A DNA stretch of 64,000 nucleotides from Enterobacter dykesii. Lineage in GTDB: Bacteria > Pseudomonadota > Gammaproteobacteria > Enterobacterales > Enterobacteriaceae. A program made the translations under genes and the position numbers. Shown here piece by piece: positions 18,947 through 26,816 of the stretch (position 1 is the first letter of the stretch; the number at the start of each line of letters is the position of its first letter). Location of the stretch: contig NZ_CP126604.1 of the NCBI RefSeq assembly GCF_008364625.2, positions 1,922,001 to 1,986,000 of the forward strand, written 5' to 3'. The notes under the pieces were generated by a model that had not been told where the DNA came from, ran no database searches, and saw nothing but the letters and a program-made list of their open reading frames with translations.

Positions 18947-19222
18947 TGAGGAAATGGTCTGTTATGAGCGAGAAGCGGACTCTACCGTGGATTTTATCAA
19001 CACTCAGGGATTGCTTTTAAAAATTGTTATCCAGTTTTACTGCATGAGGTATCCCATAATTGTCCTACCGTTTTACTCATTTTTTGTCTCTTTTATCTAT
19101 GACATCAATGGTTAAGATTACAACGTCTGAGCAGACGTACTAATTTAAATTCTGTCATTCAGTCGTAGCGATTCTGTGAGGCATCTTTTTATTTTAAACA
19201 ACTCAAAAAGGTGGAAATAACG
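18947..19222. other. Junction between gene P and the metabolic island
   Basis: No convincing full gene. At 18964 a short frame begins MSEKRTLPWI and stops after 18 codons; it may be the truncated start of the next phage gene. DNA turns AT-rich from about 19010. A 60-aa frame from 18933 overlaps P and looks accidental. The island boundary is placed here by inference. Confidence 0.4.
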
Positions 19223-19672
19223 ATGAAGCGTCCAAACTGGTTTCAAGTTTCCGATAAAGGTGGCAAGGCTATAGCAGCGCTCCATCATTACGCCACTACT
19301 GGTACAGGTTTACCTGCCGAGCTGATCCATTTAATTTTTTTAAGAGTTTCCCAGATCAATGGTTGTGCACACTGCATAGATATACATACTCGCGATCTTA
19401 TCAAGAGTGGCATGTCCGTCGAAAAGATTGTATTGGTGCCTGTCTGGCGAGAAGCTACCTATTTATTCTCGGATATAGAGCAAGCTGCCCTCTCATGGGC
19501 GGAAGAAGTTACCCGTGTTAGTGAAACACATGCTTCCGATGAAGCATATTCCGCAGCGCTTTCTGTATTCGGTGAAAAAGATTTGGTTGAACTTACCATT
19601 GTTATTGCCACCATGAATGCCATTAATCGTATGGGTATTAGTTTTCGAATGAAGCCGCTTGCTAAAGCTTGA
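19223..19672 (+). CDS. Carboxymuconolactone decarboxylase / AhpD-like family protein
   Basis: A 149-aa protein with the AhpD-type redox motif CAHCIDIHTRD (CxxC plus downstream His, about residues 53-63) after LPAELIHLIFLRVSQINGC. Such proteins reduce peroxides or act on small lactones; the CxxC favours alkylhydroperoxidase-like activity. AAAGGTGG lies 8 bp before the ATG at 19223. It is the first gene of the non-phage block. Codon use and function do not fit phage replication. Confidence 0.85.
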   Translation: MKRPNWFQVSDKGGKAIAALHHYATTGTGLPAELIHLIFLRVSQINGCAHCIDIHTRDLIKSGMSVEKIVLVPVWREATYLFSDIEQAALSWAEEVTRVSETHASDEAYSAALSVFGEKDLVELTIVIATMNAINRMGISFRMKPLAKA

Positions 19673-19717
19673 CAGATGTAAATAGCTCCCATAAGGGACT
19701 CTGGAGCTATATTAAAG

Positions 19718-19747
19718 TCTGCTTCTGGCACACAAATGACATCCCAG
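19718..19747. repeat. Imperfect 30-bp repeat, left copy
   Basis: Matches 24318-24347 at about 24 of 30 positions (shared GCTTCTGGCA and GACATCCCA). It lies just after the CMD-family gene; the other copy lies just after the SMP-30 gene. The pair brackets the LysR-amidohydrolase-YdcZ-SMP-30 block. Confidence 0.5.
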
Positions 19748-19973
19748 CCTGTGCATGACCGTAAAAACTACCTTCACTTGATAAGCCGCATCGGGTTATG
19801 ACGAGGCGCTTGTGTGACATGCTGGAAAACCAATTTAGGCGTTTACTGAAAGCCTGATTACCCTGGCTAAACGACCCTTAGAAATTTCTAAGGCGAAATA
19901 GTCACATAAGTCTTCTCCACGTGTGTTATAAACGAGTTTCAAATCGCCACCACTGGCGGTTAAGAGGCATCTC

Positions 19974-20192
19974 ATGAAACTACGTGTCACAAGAGCAATC
20001 GGCCTCAGCAAGTTCTCGCCACGTTGGGTTAAGGTTATCTGTTTACGATTGACTAAAAACGATATTGAGCGCTCCCTCAACGCACTTCTGGCCACAATTG
20101 ATGAATCTGAGCTCTCTACGGAGCAAGTTAAAGCATTAAGGGAATGTGTTGACAGAATTAACATCGTAAGGGGAAAGGGGATGCAGGCTTAA
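19974..20192 (+). CDS. Hypothetical 72-aa protein
   Basis: MKLRVTRAIGLSKFSPRWVK... then a helical half (DIERSLNALLATIDESELST). AAGAGG precedes the ATG. No family recognised. The C-terminal half looks protein-like, but the region may also be a degraded gene. It lies between the CMD-family gene and the LysR gene. The rest of 19673-20368 shows nothing else I can support. Confidence 0.35.
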   Translation: MKLRVTRAIGLSKFSPRWVKVICLRLTKNDIERSLNALLATIDESELSTEQVKALRECVDRINIVRGKGMQA

Positions 20193-20368
20193 CTATGTAG
20201 ATTAGGGATTTACAGGAGCCTGCACCGGAATGGCTGTCCGGTGAAACGAGTTCCCTGAATCTGTACCCGGGGCTGAATTCGTACATATGACAGAAGGAGA
20301 ATTTTTCCTCTCTTTAATCAGTTATACGTGGATGTTTCACAAAGTTTCCTCCCGCTTATGCTGATTCA

Positions 20369-21286
20369 TTACAACGAGGAATTTATATCTCCAGCGCCAT
20401 CTGTGAAAATCTTGGCTATCCAGTCAGAAAATGCTCGGACTGTGGGAGAAAGGAAGCGCTGATGCGGGTAAAGCAAGGTAACCGGGACTGAAGCCGGCTG
20501 CCATTCAACCAGAACCTCTACCAGCGTTCCCCTCTGCAGATGTTCAGAGACAATATTCTCAGCAAGCTGCGCAAGCCCGAAACCTTCAAGACACAGTTTG
20601 ATATAAAGCCCCGTTTCGTTAACGGCCGCATCACCTTTAACTGGGACGGAAAGCATCTCAGTACCGCGCCTAAAACGCAGTTCATTCTTTCGTCTTCCCG
20701 AAGCGGAAAAGTAATGGATCGCCCGATGCTTTATCAACTCATCAGGTGTTCCGGGAATCCCGTATTTACTGAGGTACTCTGGAGAGGCGCATGTTATCCA
20801 GCGAAACCTTCCAAGCGGACGGGCAACCAACGTGGAGTCGGTTAATTCGCCGGTTCTGATAACACAATCCACGCCTTCTTGTACAAGGTCAACTTGCCGG
20901 TCACTTACGCCAATCATCAGATAGATATCCGGATAGAGCCGGTAGAAGTCTTTAAGATTTGGCATCACGATGAACTGAGCGATCCCACCTGGCATATCCA
21001 CCCGTAATCGACCCTGAGGTCGCCTGATAGAATTGGTCAGGCTGGATTCCGTGTGTTCAATTAACGACAAGATCTCACGGCACTGGGCAAGGTACTGCAG
21101 GCCTTCAGGGGTGAGGCTCACTCGTCTTGTCGTCCGATTAAGCAGACGCACCTGCAGATACTTCTCAAGATTTTTAATCGTGCTGGTGACGGTGGATGAA
21201 GGTAGCGACAGTGTTTCTGCTGCGCGTACAAAGCTTCCGGCTTCAGCTACACGTAAAAAAACCTGCATCGCCTGTATCCGATCCAT
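20369..21286 (-). CDS. LysR-family transcriptional regulator
   Basis: A 305-aa regulator with an N-terminal winged HTH (MDRIQAMQVFLRVAEAGSFV, AAETLSLPSSTVTSTIKNLE) and a C-terminal co-inducer domain of the CrgA-like subgroup (GRLRVDMPGG, VDCVIRTGELTDSTLVARPL). It is divergent from the amidohydrolase gene across 130 bp, the classic arrangement for a LysR activator and its target. The ligand is unknown. Confidence 0.9.
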   Translation of the reverse strand: MDRIQAMQVFLRVAEAGSFVRAAETLSLPSSTVTSTIKNLEKYLQVRLLNRTTRRVSLTPEGLQYLAQCREILSLIEHTESSLTNSIRRPQGRLRVDMPGGIAQFIVMPNLKDFYRLYPDIYLMIGVSDRQVDLVQEGVDCVIRTGELTDSTLVARPLGRFRWITCASPEYLSKYGIPGTPDELIKHRAIHYFSASGRRKNELRFRRGTEMLSVPVKGDAAVNETGLYIKLCLEGFGLAQLAENIVSEHLQRGTLVEVLVEWQPASVPVTLLYPHQRFLSPTVRAFSDWIAKIFTDGAGDINSSL

Positions 21287-21416
21287 TGTCCTACTCCGCG
21301 CAAAGTGTGAATTTTATTGTTCGTGAATTATGAATTATGAAAACAGTTTAAGCATCTTTTTGGGTTAAATGCCATGACGTATCGTTTCCCCATCATTCAG
21401 GAATGAGGCAACGATA

Positions 21417-22814
21417 ATGACCGATTACATCAGAAATATTGTTAAAAAACACACTATAACACCGCCAGCCACCTTGATTCGTGGTGCAACGGTGCTGAGC
21501 ATGGATGAAAGCATCGGTAACATTGAACGCGGTGATATTCTTATCACGGGCTCAAACATAACCGCGGTGGGAAAGAATCTTGACGTACAGGATGCACATA
21601 TCATTGATGCCACGAACATGATTGCTATGCCGGGCATGGTGGATTCTCATCGCCACTCTTGGGAAGGACAGTTGCGCCGCATCAACCCGAATGCCACTTG
21701 TCTGGACGACTACAGCAACGCCACGCATTTTTCGTTTGCGAAATACTATCGCCCGTCTGACATTTATGTCGGTAACCTGCTGACTGCTCTCGGTGCCATT
21801 GATGCAGGTATCACCACCATCATTGATAATTCGCACAACAGCCGCACTGCTGAACACTCGGACGCCGCCGTGGAGGCCCTGCTTGATTCAGGCATTCGTG
21901 CCATTCATGCCTCAGGTGCCCCGGTATCAGGAGAATGGGACAGAGCACACTGGCCGGGTAATTGGCAAAGACTGCAGGATAAGTATTTCCGGAACAACCC
22001 TGAAAGCCTGGTGTCTCTCGCAGTCATGGCACAGCTTGAGCCGGAATTATGGTACGAAGCCCGTCGACTCGGGCTACCTATCATCACTGAATTCTTTGGT
22101 GCTGAAATGGCTTCAGAGCTTAAATCACTGCATCAGCAGGGCCTGCTGGGCTCGGACAATATATTCAACCACTGTACCGCACTGCCAGATGAGGGTTGGG
22201 AAATCCTGCGTGAAGCCGGCGTACGGGTGAACGTCTGTCCGCGCTCAGATTCGCACTATGGCATTGAAAGCGGGATGTTTGCCATTGAGGCCGCACAGCG
22301 CCATGGCATCAATCCTGGCCTGAGCGTGGATAACGAAACGTCTTACAGCACAGATATGTTTATGGAAATGCGCGTGGCGTTCTATCTGCAGCGAGTAATG
22401 GGTATGCATAAGCAGCACTGTTGTGATTCAGGGCATTCACTAGCAACGCTCCCGGCAGCGCAGTTGCTGAAGTCGGCGACCGTCGATGGTGCGACCTGTG
22501 CTGGGCTACAGGATAAAGTGGGTAGCCTGACGCCAGGCAAACAGGCCGACCTGATCCTGATTAACGTGGCTGACCTCAATCTCTATCCAAACGGGAATGC
22601 GTTTGGCACGGTGGTGCATGCTGCTGAACGCAGCAACATCGATACCGTGATGATTGGCGGGCGCATCGTCAAGCAGAACGGCAAAGTGCTGGGTGTGGAC
22701 AGCGAGCGCCTTCGCGCAGCCATTGATGAATCACGCGAACACCTTTTTGCGGCGGCAGGGTATGAGCCAGACATCTTTGCGGAAAAATTTCTGCCGATTA
22801 TTCAGTCAAACTGA
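21417..22814 (+). CDS. Amidohydrolase-superfamily enzyme (deaminase/chlorohydrolase-like)
   Basis: A 465-aa metal-dependent hydrolase with the N-terminal beta-sandwich strands (ATLIRGATVLSMDE, GDILITGSNITAVG), the HxH motif (His78, His80 in DSHRHSWEG), a strand-6 His (His252 in FNHCTALPDEG) and the strand-8 Asp (Asp305 in GLSVDNETS). The strand-5 position, usually His, reads TEFFG with Glu225, so metal binding is altered. C-terminal SLTPGKQADLILI is typical of the cytosine-deaminase-like clade. The substrate is unknown. It is followed after 14 bp by a YdcZ-type transporter gene, suggesting uptake or export of the same compound. Confidence 0.85.
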   Translation: MTDYIRNIVKKHTITPPATLIRGATVLSMDESIGNIERGDILITGSNITAVGKNLDVQDAHIIDATNMIAMPGMVDSHRHSWEGQLRRINPNATCLDDYSNATHFSFAKYYRPSDIYVGNLLTALGAIDAGITTIIDNSHNSRTAEHSDAAVEALLDSGIRAIHASGAPVSGEWDRAHWPGNWQRLQDKYFRNNPESLVSLAVMAQLEPELWYEARRLGLPIITEFFGAEMASELKSLHQQGLLGSDNIFNHCTALPDEGWEILREAGVRVNVCPRSDSHYGIESGMFAIEAAQRHGINPGLSVDNETSYSTDMFMEMRVAFYLQRVMGMHKQHCCDSGHSLATLPAAQLLKSATVDGATCAGLQDKVGSLTPGKQADLILINVADLNLYPNGNAFGTVVHAAERSNIDTVMIGGRIVKQNGKVLGVDSERLRAAIDESREHLFAAAGYEPDIFAEKFLPIIQSN

Positions 22815-22828
22815 CAGAGACGAACAGC

Positions 22829-23302
22829 ATGAGCGCGATTTATTACGTAATAGCTTTTGCAGCAGGTCTGGGTATTACCCTGCAGACGACACTGAACAGT
22901 CAGCTTGCAAAAGGGCTCGGCGGGGATCCAGTCACCGCCGCGTTGTTTTCCTTTACGGCGGGGGCGTTCAGCCTCGGAATTTACTCATTGCTGCGAGGAG
23001 GGTTATTCACCTCACTTGCCGCCATTCCTTCTCAGCCTGTATGGAGCCTGGCGGGCGGACTGATCGGTGCCTGTGCATTATTTAGTTATGTTGTACTGGC
23101 ACCGAAAATCGGTTTTTCAGCCCTGCTCGGGCTGGCGATTGTCGGACAGCTACTCTCATCTCAAGTGATCGACCATTTTGGCCTACTGGGCGCGGTAAGG
23201 CGGCCAGTCTCGTTGCTAAAACTGGGAGGTATGCTGATCATGCTGGCCGGTCTCGCCATTATGCTATTTGGCGATCGACTTTCTGAACGTTTCATGAATT
23301 AA
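22829..23302 (+). CDS. DMT-superfamily transporter, YdcZ (DUF606) type
   Basis: A 157-aa integral membrane protein with about five hydrophobic helices; AAGLGITLQTTLNSQLAKGL is typical of the DUF606/YdcZ family. Family members transport small molecules, usually as dimers; the substrate is not predicted. It lies 14 bp after the amidohydrolase gene and is probably cotranscribed. Confidence 0.85.
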   Translation: MSAIYYVIAFAAGLGITLQTTLNSQLAKGLGGDPVTAALFSFTAGAFSLGIYSLLRGGLFTSLAAIPSQPVWSLAGGLIGACALFSYVVLAPKIGFSALLGLAIVGQLLSSQVIDHFGLLGAVRRPVSLLKLGGMLIMLAGLAIMLFGDRLSERFMN

Positions 23303-23403
23303 AAGAATGAAATGACTTGCTCGTTGAGGGCGTCAGCCCTGTTGCAGACGTCCTTATATATTTTTCTAAACGCAACACGTACTGTTTCCACACTGGAGAA
23401 AAA

Positions 23404-24264
23404 ATGTTTTCAATTGCAGCTAATGTCAGGAATTCGCTAGGTGAGTGCCCCCTCTGGTGTGAAAGAACACGCAGAGTTTATTGGACCGACATCGAAGGCA
23501 GTGAACTTCTCGCCTTAGAGGAGGGATCAGGTATTGTGATGCGATGGTCTCTACCTGAACGACTAGGATCCTTTGCTTTTACCGAAAAAGATGATGTGCT
23601 ATTGATGGGGCTTGCATCCCGGCTTGGCTTCTATGAACTCAGTACAGGTAGTTTCACTAAAGTTGCAGACTCTCCAGGGGATTCGGGCACTCGTATAGGT
23701 GATGGTCGGTGCGACCGTTTTGGTAATTTTATATTTGGAACCATGGATGATAGTTATCCTGTTAAAGCCGTCGGTCAATTTCACAGACTCAATTCGGTAA
23801 AAATGAGTATCGAGACACTTTCCCTACCAAGGGTGGCTATCCCCAACAGTATTTGTTTCAGCCCTGACGGCGGCACAATGTATTACAGCGACTCTATGCA
23901 GGGCCGTATATTCTGTTGCGACTACCCCTCTCTAAACAACCAGCGAGTGTTTACAGAAACAGAGGGTAAAGGGGCGCCTGATGGGTCATGTGTGGATGCA
24001 ATGGGCTATTTATGGAATGCCGAATGGGGAGGAAATCGTCTTGTCCGTTACAAGCCCGATGGAACGACTGATGCTATACTGCCTTCCCCCGGAATCCAGA
24101 GCACCTGTCCCACCCTGGCAGGTGAAGAATTCACAACGCTTTATTGCACTAGCGCAAGCGTGGGCCTTCCTGAACCATCAAAACATGATGGCGCGTTGTT
24201 AAAGGCTAACTCAGCAGTATTTTCCGGTTTACCTGAGAGTCGGTTTTCAACATATGAAATGTAA
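23404..24264 (+). CDS. SMP-30/gluconolactonase-family lactonase
   Basis: A 286-aa six-bladed beta-propeller lactonase. Motifs: SLGECPLWCERT (metal Glu), DGRCDRFGNFIFGTMDD, IPNSICFSPDGGTMYYSDS (metal Asn), APDGSCVDAMGYLWNAEWGG (metal Asp). The usual NDG before the first Cys is GDG here. The start at 23404 follows GGAGA; an upstream frame is available but lacks a site. It hydrolyses sugar or related lactones in this family. It lies 101 bp after the transporter gene and ends the metabolic block. Confidence 0.88.
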   Translation: MFSIAANVRNSLGECPLWCERTRRVYWTDIEGSELLALEEGSGIVMRWSLPERLGSFAFTEKDDVLLMGLASRLGFYELSTGSFTKVADSPGDSGTRIGDGRCDRFGNFIFGTMDDSYPVKAVGQFHRLNSVKMSIETLSLPRVAIPNSICFSPDGGTMYYSDSMQGRIFCCDYPSLNNQRVFTETEGKGAPDGSCVDAMGYLWNAEWGGNRLVRYKPDGTTDAILPSPGIQSTCPTLAGEEFTTLYCTSASVGLPEPSKHDGALLKANSAVFSGLPESRFSTYEM

Positions 24265-24585
24265 CAGTCTTGCCCTTCATCCGTAAACGTGCCTTAATCA
24301 CAAGTACTGTCGTTAGCGTCCGCTTCTGGCATAAAGCGGACATCCCATTTTATTCAGATATTGGCTTAAGTAGATTTAGTAACTTTCATGTTATGACACG
24401 ACGCTTGCGAGTCTTACTGCAAATTAAACTTCATTCTTTCTTACGCCCTCAGACCTTCAGTCCACAATTTTTAAGTCTCCTTTCCAGAAGTAGCCTGTAG
24501 TTTGTTTAGACGGTACTTAATTCCAGTTATCTACATGCGTGCTTTTAAACCGTTGCAAAATCCGTGAGATATGTTTATAAATACA
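24265..24585. other. Non-coding stretch at the right edge of the metabolic island
   Basis: No gene supported. It holds the right copy of the 30-bp repeat and then AT-rich DNA leading to the LexA box of the dinI-like gene. The island-phage junction is probably between 24350 and 24580. Confidence 0.5.
24318..24347. repeat. Imperfect 30-bp repeat, right copy, with palindrome
   Basis: Contains a perfect 8-bp stem, GTCCGCTT ... AAGCGGAC, with an 8-nt loop. It resembles the copy at 19718-19747 but is more symmetrical. It could be a terminator-like end of the SMP-30 transcript or an island boundary element. Confidence 0.5.
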
Positions 24586-24601
24586 CTGTATATACATACA
24601 G
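24586..24601. promoter_or_regulatory. LexA (SOS) box upstream of dinI-like gene
   Basis: CTGTATATACATACAG, which fits the CTG-N10-CAG consensus with an AT-rich centre. It lies 21 bp before the ATG, so LexA should repress the gene until DNA damage. Confidence 0.95.
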
Positions 24602-24622
24602 TAATTCATTGCGGAGGGAAAA

Positions 24623-24847
24623 ATGAAAATTGAGTTAACTATTGATCGCATGAAGAAACTTCCTGATGGAGCTATACCTGCGCTCGAGTCAGAACTGCTC
24701 AAGAGACTCAGTAAACAGTTCGATGAATGCCAGCTTACGATTAGGCGTGCCAGTAGTGATGGTTTGACTGTTTTCGGGGGCGACAAGAAAGAGGTCGAAC
24801 ATATCGTGCGGGAGACCTGGGAAAGCGCGGACGAGTGGTTTTATTAA
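24623..24847 (+). CDS. DinI-family protein, candidate SOS-controlled antirepressor
   Basis: A 74-aa DinI-like protein (MKIELTIDRMKKLPDGAIPA...ELLKRLSKQFDECQLTIRRA...ETWESADEWFY). Chromosomal DinI modulates RecA filaments. In Gifsy prophages, LexA-controlled proteins related to DinI (GfoA, GftA) bind and inactivate short non-cleavable repressors. This prophage has exactly such a repressor and a LexA box here, so the antirepressor role is a good inference. GCGGAGG precedes the ATG. Confidence 0.88.
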   Translation: MKIELTIDRMKKLPDGAIPALESELLKRLSKQFDECQLTIRRASSDGLTVFGGDKKEVEHIVRETWESADEWFY

Positions 24848-24954
24848 TCGCGTGAATTTCACTGGAGCAGTTTCAAAGAGTATCGCTGTTCGCGTTCCCC
24901 TGGCTGTTCCCGATTACTGTTTACCGCGTCAATAAGTCGCTCTGGGGGAAAATA

Positions 24955-25197
24955 GTGTGTAGTGCAGATGCCTTTAATGCAGATGATCAATGGTACGACG
25001 TGGTCAGAAGGGCCGATAAAGCAGTTATCTATAGCTTCCCGGCGGAAGGGAGATATCTGGTTTATCGAGTAAATGGAATAGTTTCATTACGACCGTTACT
25101 CGAAGAGGAAGAAATATTCACTCTTAACGGGTTTATGCAATTTGCAAAACGGCTTGGGTACCGAATTACACCACCGTCTGATATTATTCTTTCATAG
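24955..25197 (+). CDS. Hypothetical 80-aa phage protein (GTG start)
   Basis: Begins GTG (MCSADAFNADDQWYDVVRRA) after GGGGG; ends at 25197. The body (YSFPAEGRYLVYRVNGIVSL) is beta-rich with an acidic LEEEEIFT segment. It is in the nin-like block of small early genes. Function unknown. Confidence 0.6.
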   Translation: MCSADAFNADDQWYDVVRRADKAVIYSFPAEGRYLVYRVNGIVSLRPLLEEEEIFTLNGFMQFAKRLGYRITPPSDIILS

Positions 25198-25236
25198 GCC
25201 TGAACAACCTATACCTGATGCGCCACGGAGAGAACC

Positions 25237-25839
25237 ATGGCGCTAGAATTACAACTTATCAAACACCATTCAGGAATACTGATCCCGGCTACGCCCGAGA
25301 CCAGCGATATCCTGCAATCCAAAACTCGGCTCGGCGATGTTCTTGTTGCCGAGTTCAGGCGGGTACGAAACCCGGCATTTCACCGGCGCTTTTTCGCGCT
25401 TCTCAATCTCGGTTTTGAATACTGGGAACCAACTGGCGGGGCTATCTCTAGCAACGAGCGGAAGCTGATCATCGGCTACGCCAAATTCCTGGCTTCGTAT
25501 GGCGGGAATGAGAGCGCGCTGATCGATGCTGCTGAGCAGTATCTGGAACAGGTTGCTTACCGGCGCGTCACGAATGGCATTAGCCTGTGCAAATCCTTCG
25601 ATGCTTTCCGCTCATGGGTAATCGTTGAGGCAGGGCACTTTGATGCCATTCAGCTGCCAGACGGAACACTCAAAAAGCATCCTCGCAGCATCTCGTTTGC
25701 CAACATGGACGAGCTCGAGTTCCAGCAGCTCTATAAAGCTGCGCTCGATGTTCTTTGGCGCTGGGTCCTGTCCCGTTCATTCCGCAGTCGTGATGAGGCC
25801 GAAAATGTCGCCGCTCAGCTGCTTGGCTTCGTGGGGTGA
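25237..25839 (+). CDS. DUF1367 family phage protein
   Basis: A 200-aa protein with FRRVRNPAFHRRFFALLNLG near residue 42 and the C-terminal RSRDEAENVAAQLLGFV, hallmarks of DUF1367, a family common in the early region of lambdoid prophages of enterobacteria. Function is not established. GGAGAG precedes the ATG. It overlaps nothing but is tightly followed by the next small gene. Confidence 0.85.
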   Translation: MALELQLIKHHSGILIPATPETSDILQSKTRLGDVLVAEFRRVRNPAFHRRFFALLNLGFEYWEPTGGAISSNERKLIIGYAKFLASYGGNESALIDAAEQYLEQVAYRRVTNGISLCKSFDAFRSWVIVEAGHFDAIQLPDGTLKKHPRSISFANMDELEFQQLYKAALDVLWRWVLSRSFRSRDEAENVAAQLLGFVG

Positions 25840-25844
25840 CGGGT

Positions 25845-26045
25845 ATGAAATATTCTTGGTTCCATCATACCGACTGCAGCACCGAACAGGCCGACGAACT
25901 GGTCAAGCGTTACAAAGCGCGCGGCGTGCGCGTTGAGCGCAGCCTAAACCAGGATTACGTGACCTGGACTGTCAGTGCATTCCTTCCGACCTCAAGTACA
26001 CCAGCGCGCCCGGATAGCCGCTGGCGAAACCGGATGTGGGGGTGA
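25845..26045 (+). CDS. Small phage protein of the nin-like block
   Basis: 66 aa starting MKYSWFHHTDCSTEQADELV; GTGACGGGT lies before the ATG. The sequence resembles small conserved proteins located between DUF1367 and DUF1364 genes in related prophages. The C-terminus (PARPDSRWRNRMWG) ends just before the DUF1364 start. No function known. Confidence 0.65.
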   Translation: MKYSWFHHTDCSTEQADELVKRYKARGVRVERSLNQDYVTWTVSAFLPTSSTPARPDSRWRNRMWG

Positions 26046-26047
26046 GC

Positions 26048-26329
26048 ATGGTTATTTATCGCAGCAAAAAATGGCTCGCTGCCGTCGGGCAGATAGAGCG
26101 TTGTGTTCTTTGTGGTGCATGGGGAACGCAGGTGGCACACCGGAACGAAGGGAAAGGCATGGGATTAAAAACCGATGACTGTGCGACAGCTGCGCTCTGC
26201 GTTTGCTGTCATGACAGCATTGATAACGGGAATAAGCTGAATAGGGAAGAGCGCCGGCAGCTTATGGACCGCGCGATTGTTCTGACAGTGATTGAAGTTG
26301 CCCGCCGCGGGCTGGTGGTGCCCGCATGA
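26048..26329 (+). CDS. DUF1364 family, HNH-like zinc-finger nuclease
   Basis: A 93-aa protein with C-V-L-C (residues 16-19), AHRNEGKGMGLKTDD, CVCCHDSIDNG and a C-terminal helix. The paired Cys motifs and HRN segment look like a treble-clef/HNH fold; the family (DUF1364) occurs next to rusA in many lambdoid prophages. GGGGGTGAG before 26048 sets the start. Its stop overlaps the rusA ATG. Confidence 0.8.
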   Translation: MVIYRSKKWLAAVGQIERCVLCGAWGTQVAHRNEGKGMGLKTDDCATAALCVCCHDSIDNGNKLNREERRQLMDRAIVLTVIEVARRGLVVPA

Positions 26330-26682
26330 AAATTTACGAAATTACGCCGATTGGCAAGCCCAGAATGACTCAGCGTGACCGATGGCATAAACGGCCAGCA
26401 ACAGCAACGTACTGGGCTTACAAAGAACAGGTCAGGTTGCTGGGCATCCGTCTGCCTGAGTCCGGATATCACGTCACGTTCGTTATCCCCATGCCAAAGA
26501 GCTGGAGCAAGACAAAGCGGGCGCAATATGTCGGCCAGCCTCATCAACCAAAGCCGGACAAAGACAACCTGGAAAAAGCTTTGCTGGATGCAGTGTTTGA
26601 CGAGGATAGCCATGTTTGGGACGGACGGGTTACCAAAATCTGGGGAGAGACCGGGCAAATCATTATCGAGGAGGCCAGATGA
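26326..26682 (+). CDS. rusA: RusA-type Holliday junction resolvase
   Basis: 118-aa endonuclease that cleaves four-way junctions. The acidic catalytic region is visible: KPDKDNLEKALLDAVFDED then VWDGRVTKIWGE (three conserved Asp). Length is close to the 120 aa of E. coli RusA. It overlaps the DUF1364 gene by 4 bp and the ylcG-like gene by 4 bp. Confidence 0.9.
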   Translation: MKIYEITPIGKPRMTQRDRWHKRPATATYWAYKEQVRLLGIRLPESGYHVTFVIPMPKSWSKTKRAQYVGQPHQPKPDKDNLEKALLDAVFDEDSHVWDGRVTKIWGETGQIIIEEAR

Positions 26683-26816
26683 AGCCAGAAACGCTTGAGG
26701 TACTCCGCGCGCGCTGGCAGCGCCTTCGCATTTACCGCTACCGGGGATCGGTGCTGGTGGATTACCGCATTCTTCGTAATTTTGTTCGTATCTATCATTC
26801 AGCAGGAGCAGCCTAA
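26679..26816 (+). CDS. YlcG-family small protein
   Basis: 45 aa (MKPETLEVLRARWQRLRIYR ... DYRILRNFVRIYHS), matching the YlcG pattern LRxRWxRLRxYRxxGSVLxDYRILxN. Starts ATGA over the rusA stop and ends overlapping the Q start (TAATG). Function unknown; always near rusA and Q in DLP12-like prophages. Confidence 0.85.
   Translation: MKPETLEVLRARWQRLRIYRYRGSVLVDYRILRNFVRIYHSAGAA

Noticed and set aside
18933-19115. 60-aa frame overlapping the end of gene P
   Set aside because: It overlaps P and has no ribosome site; the hydrophobic end is just AT-rich DNA.
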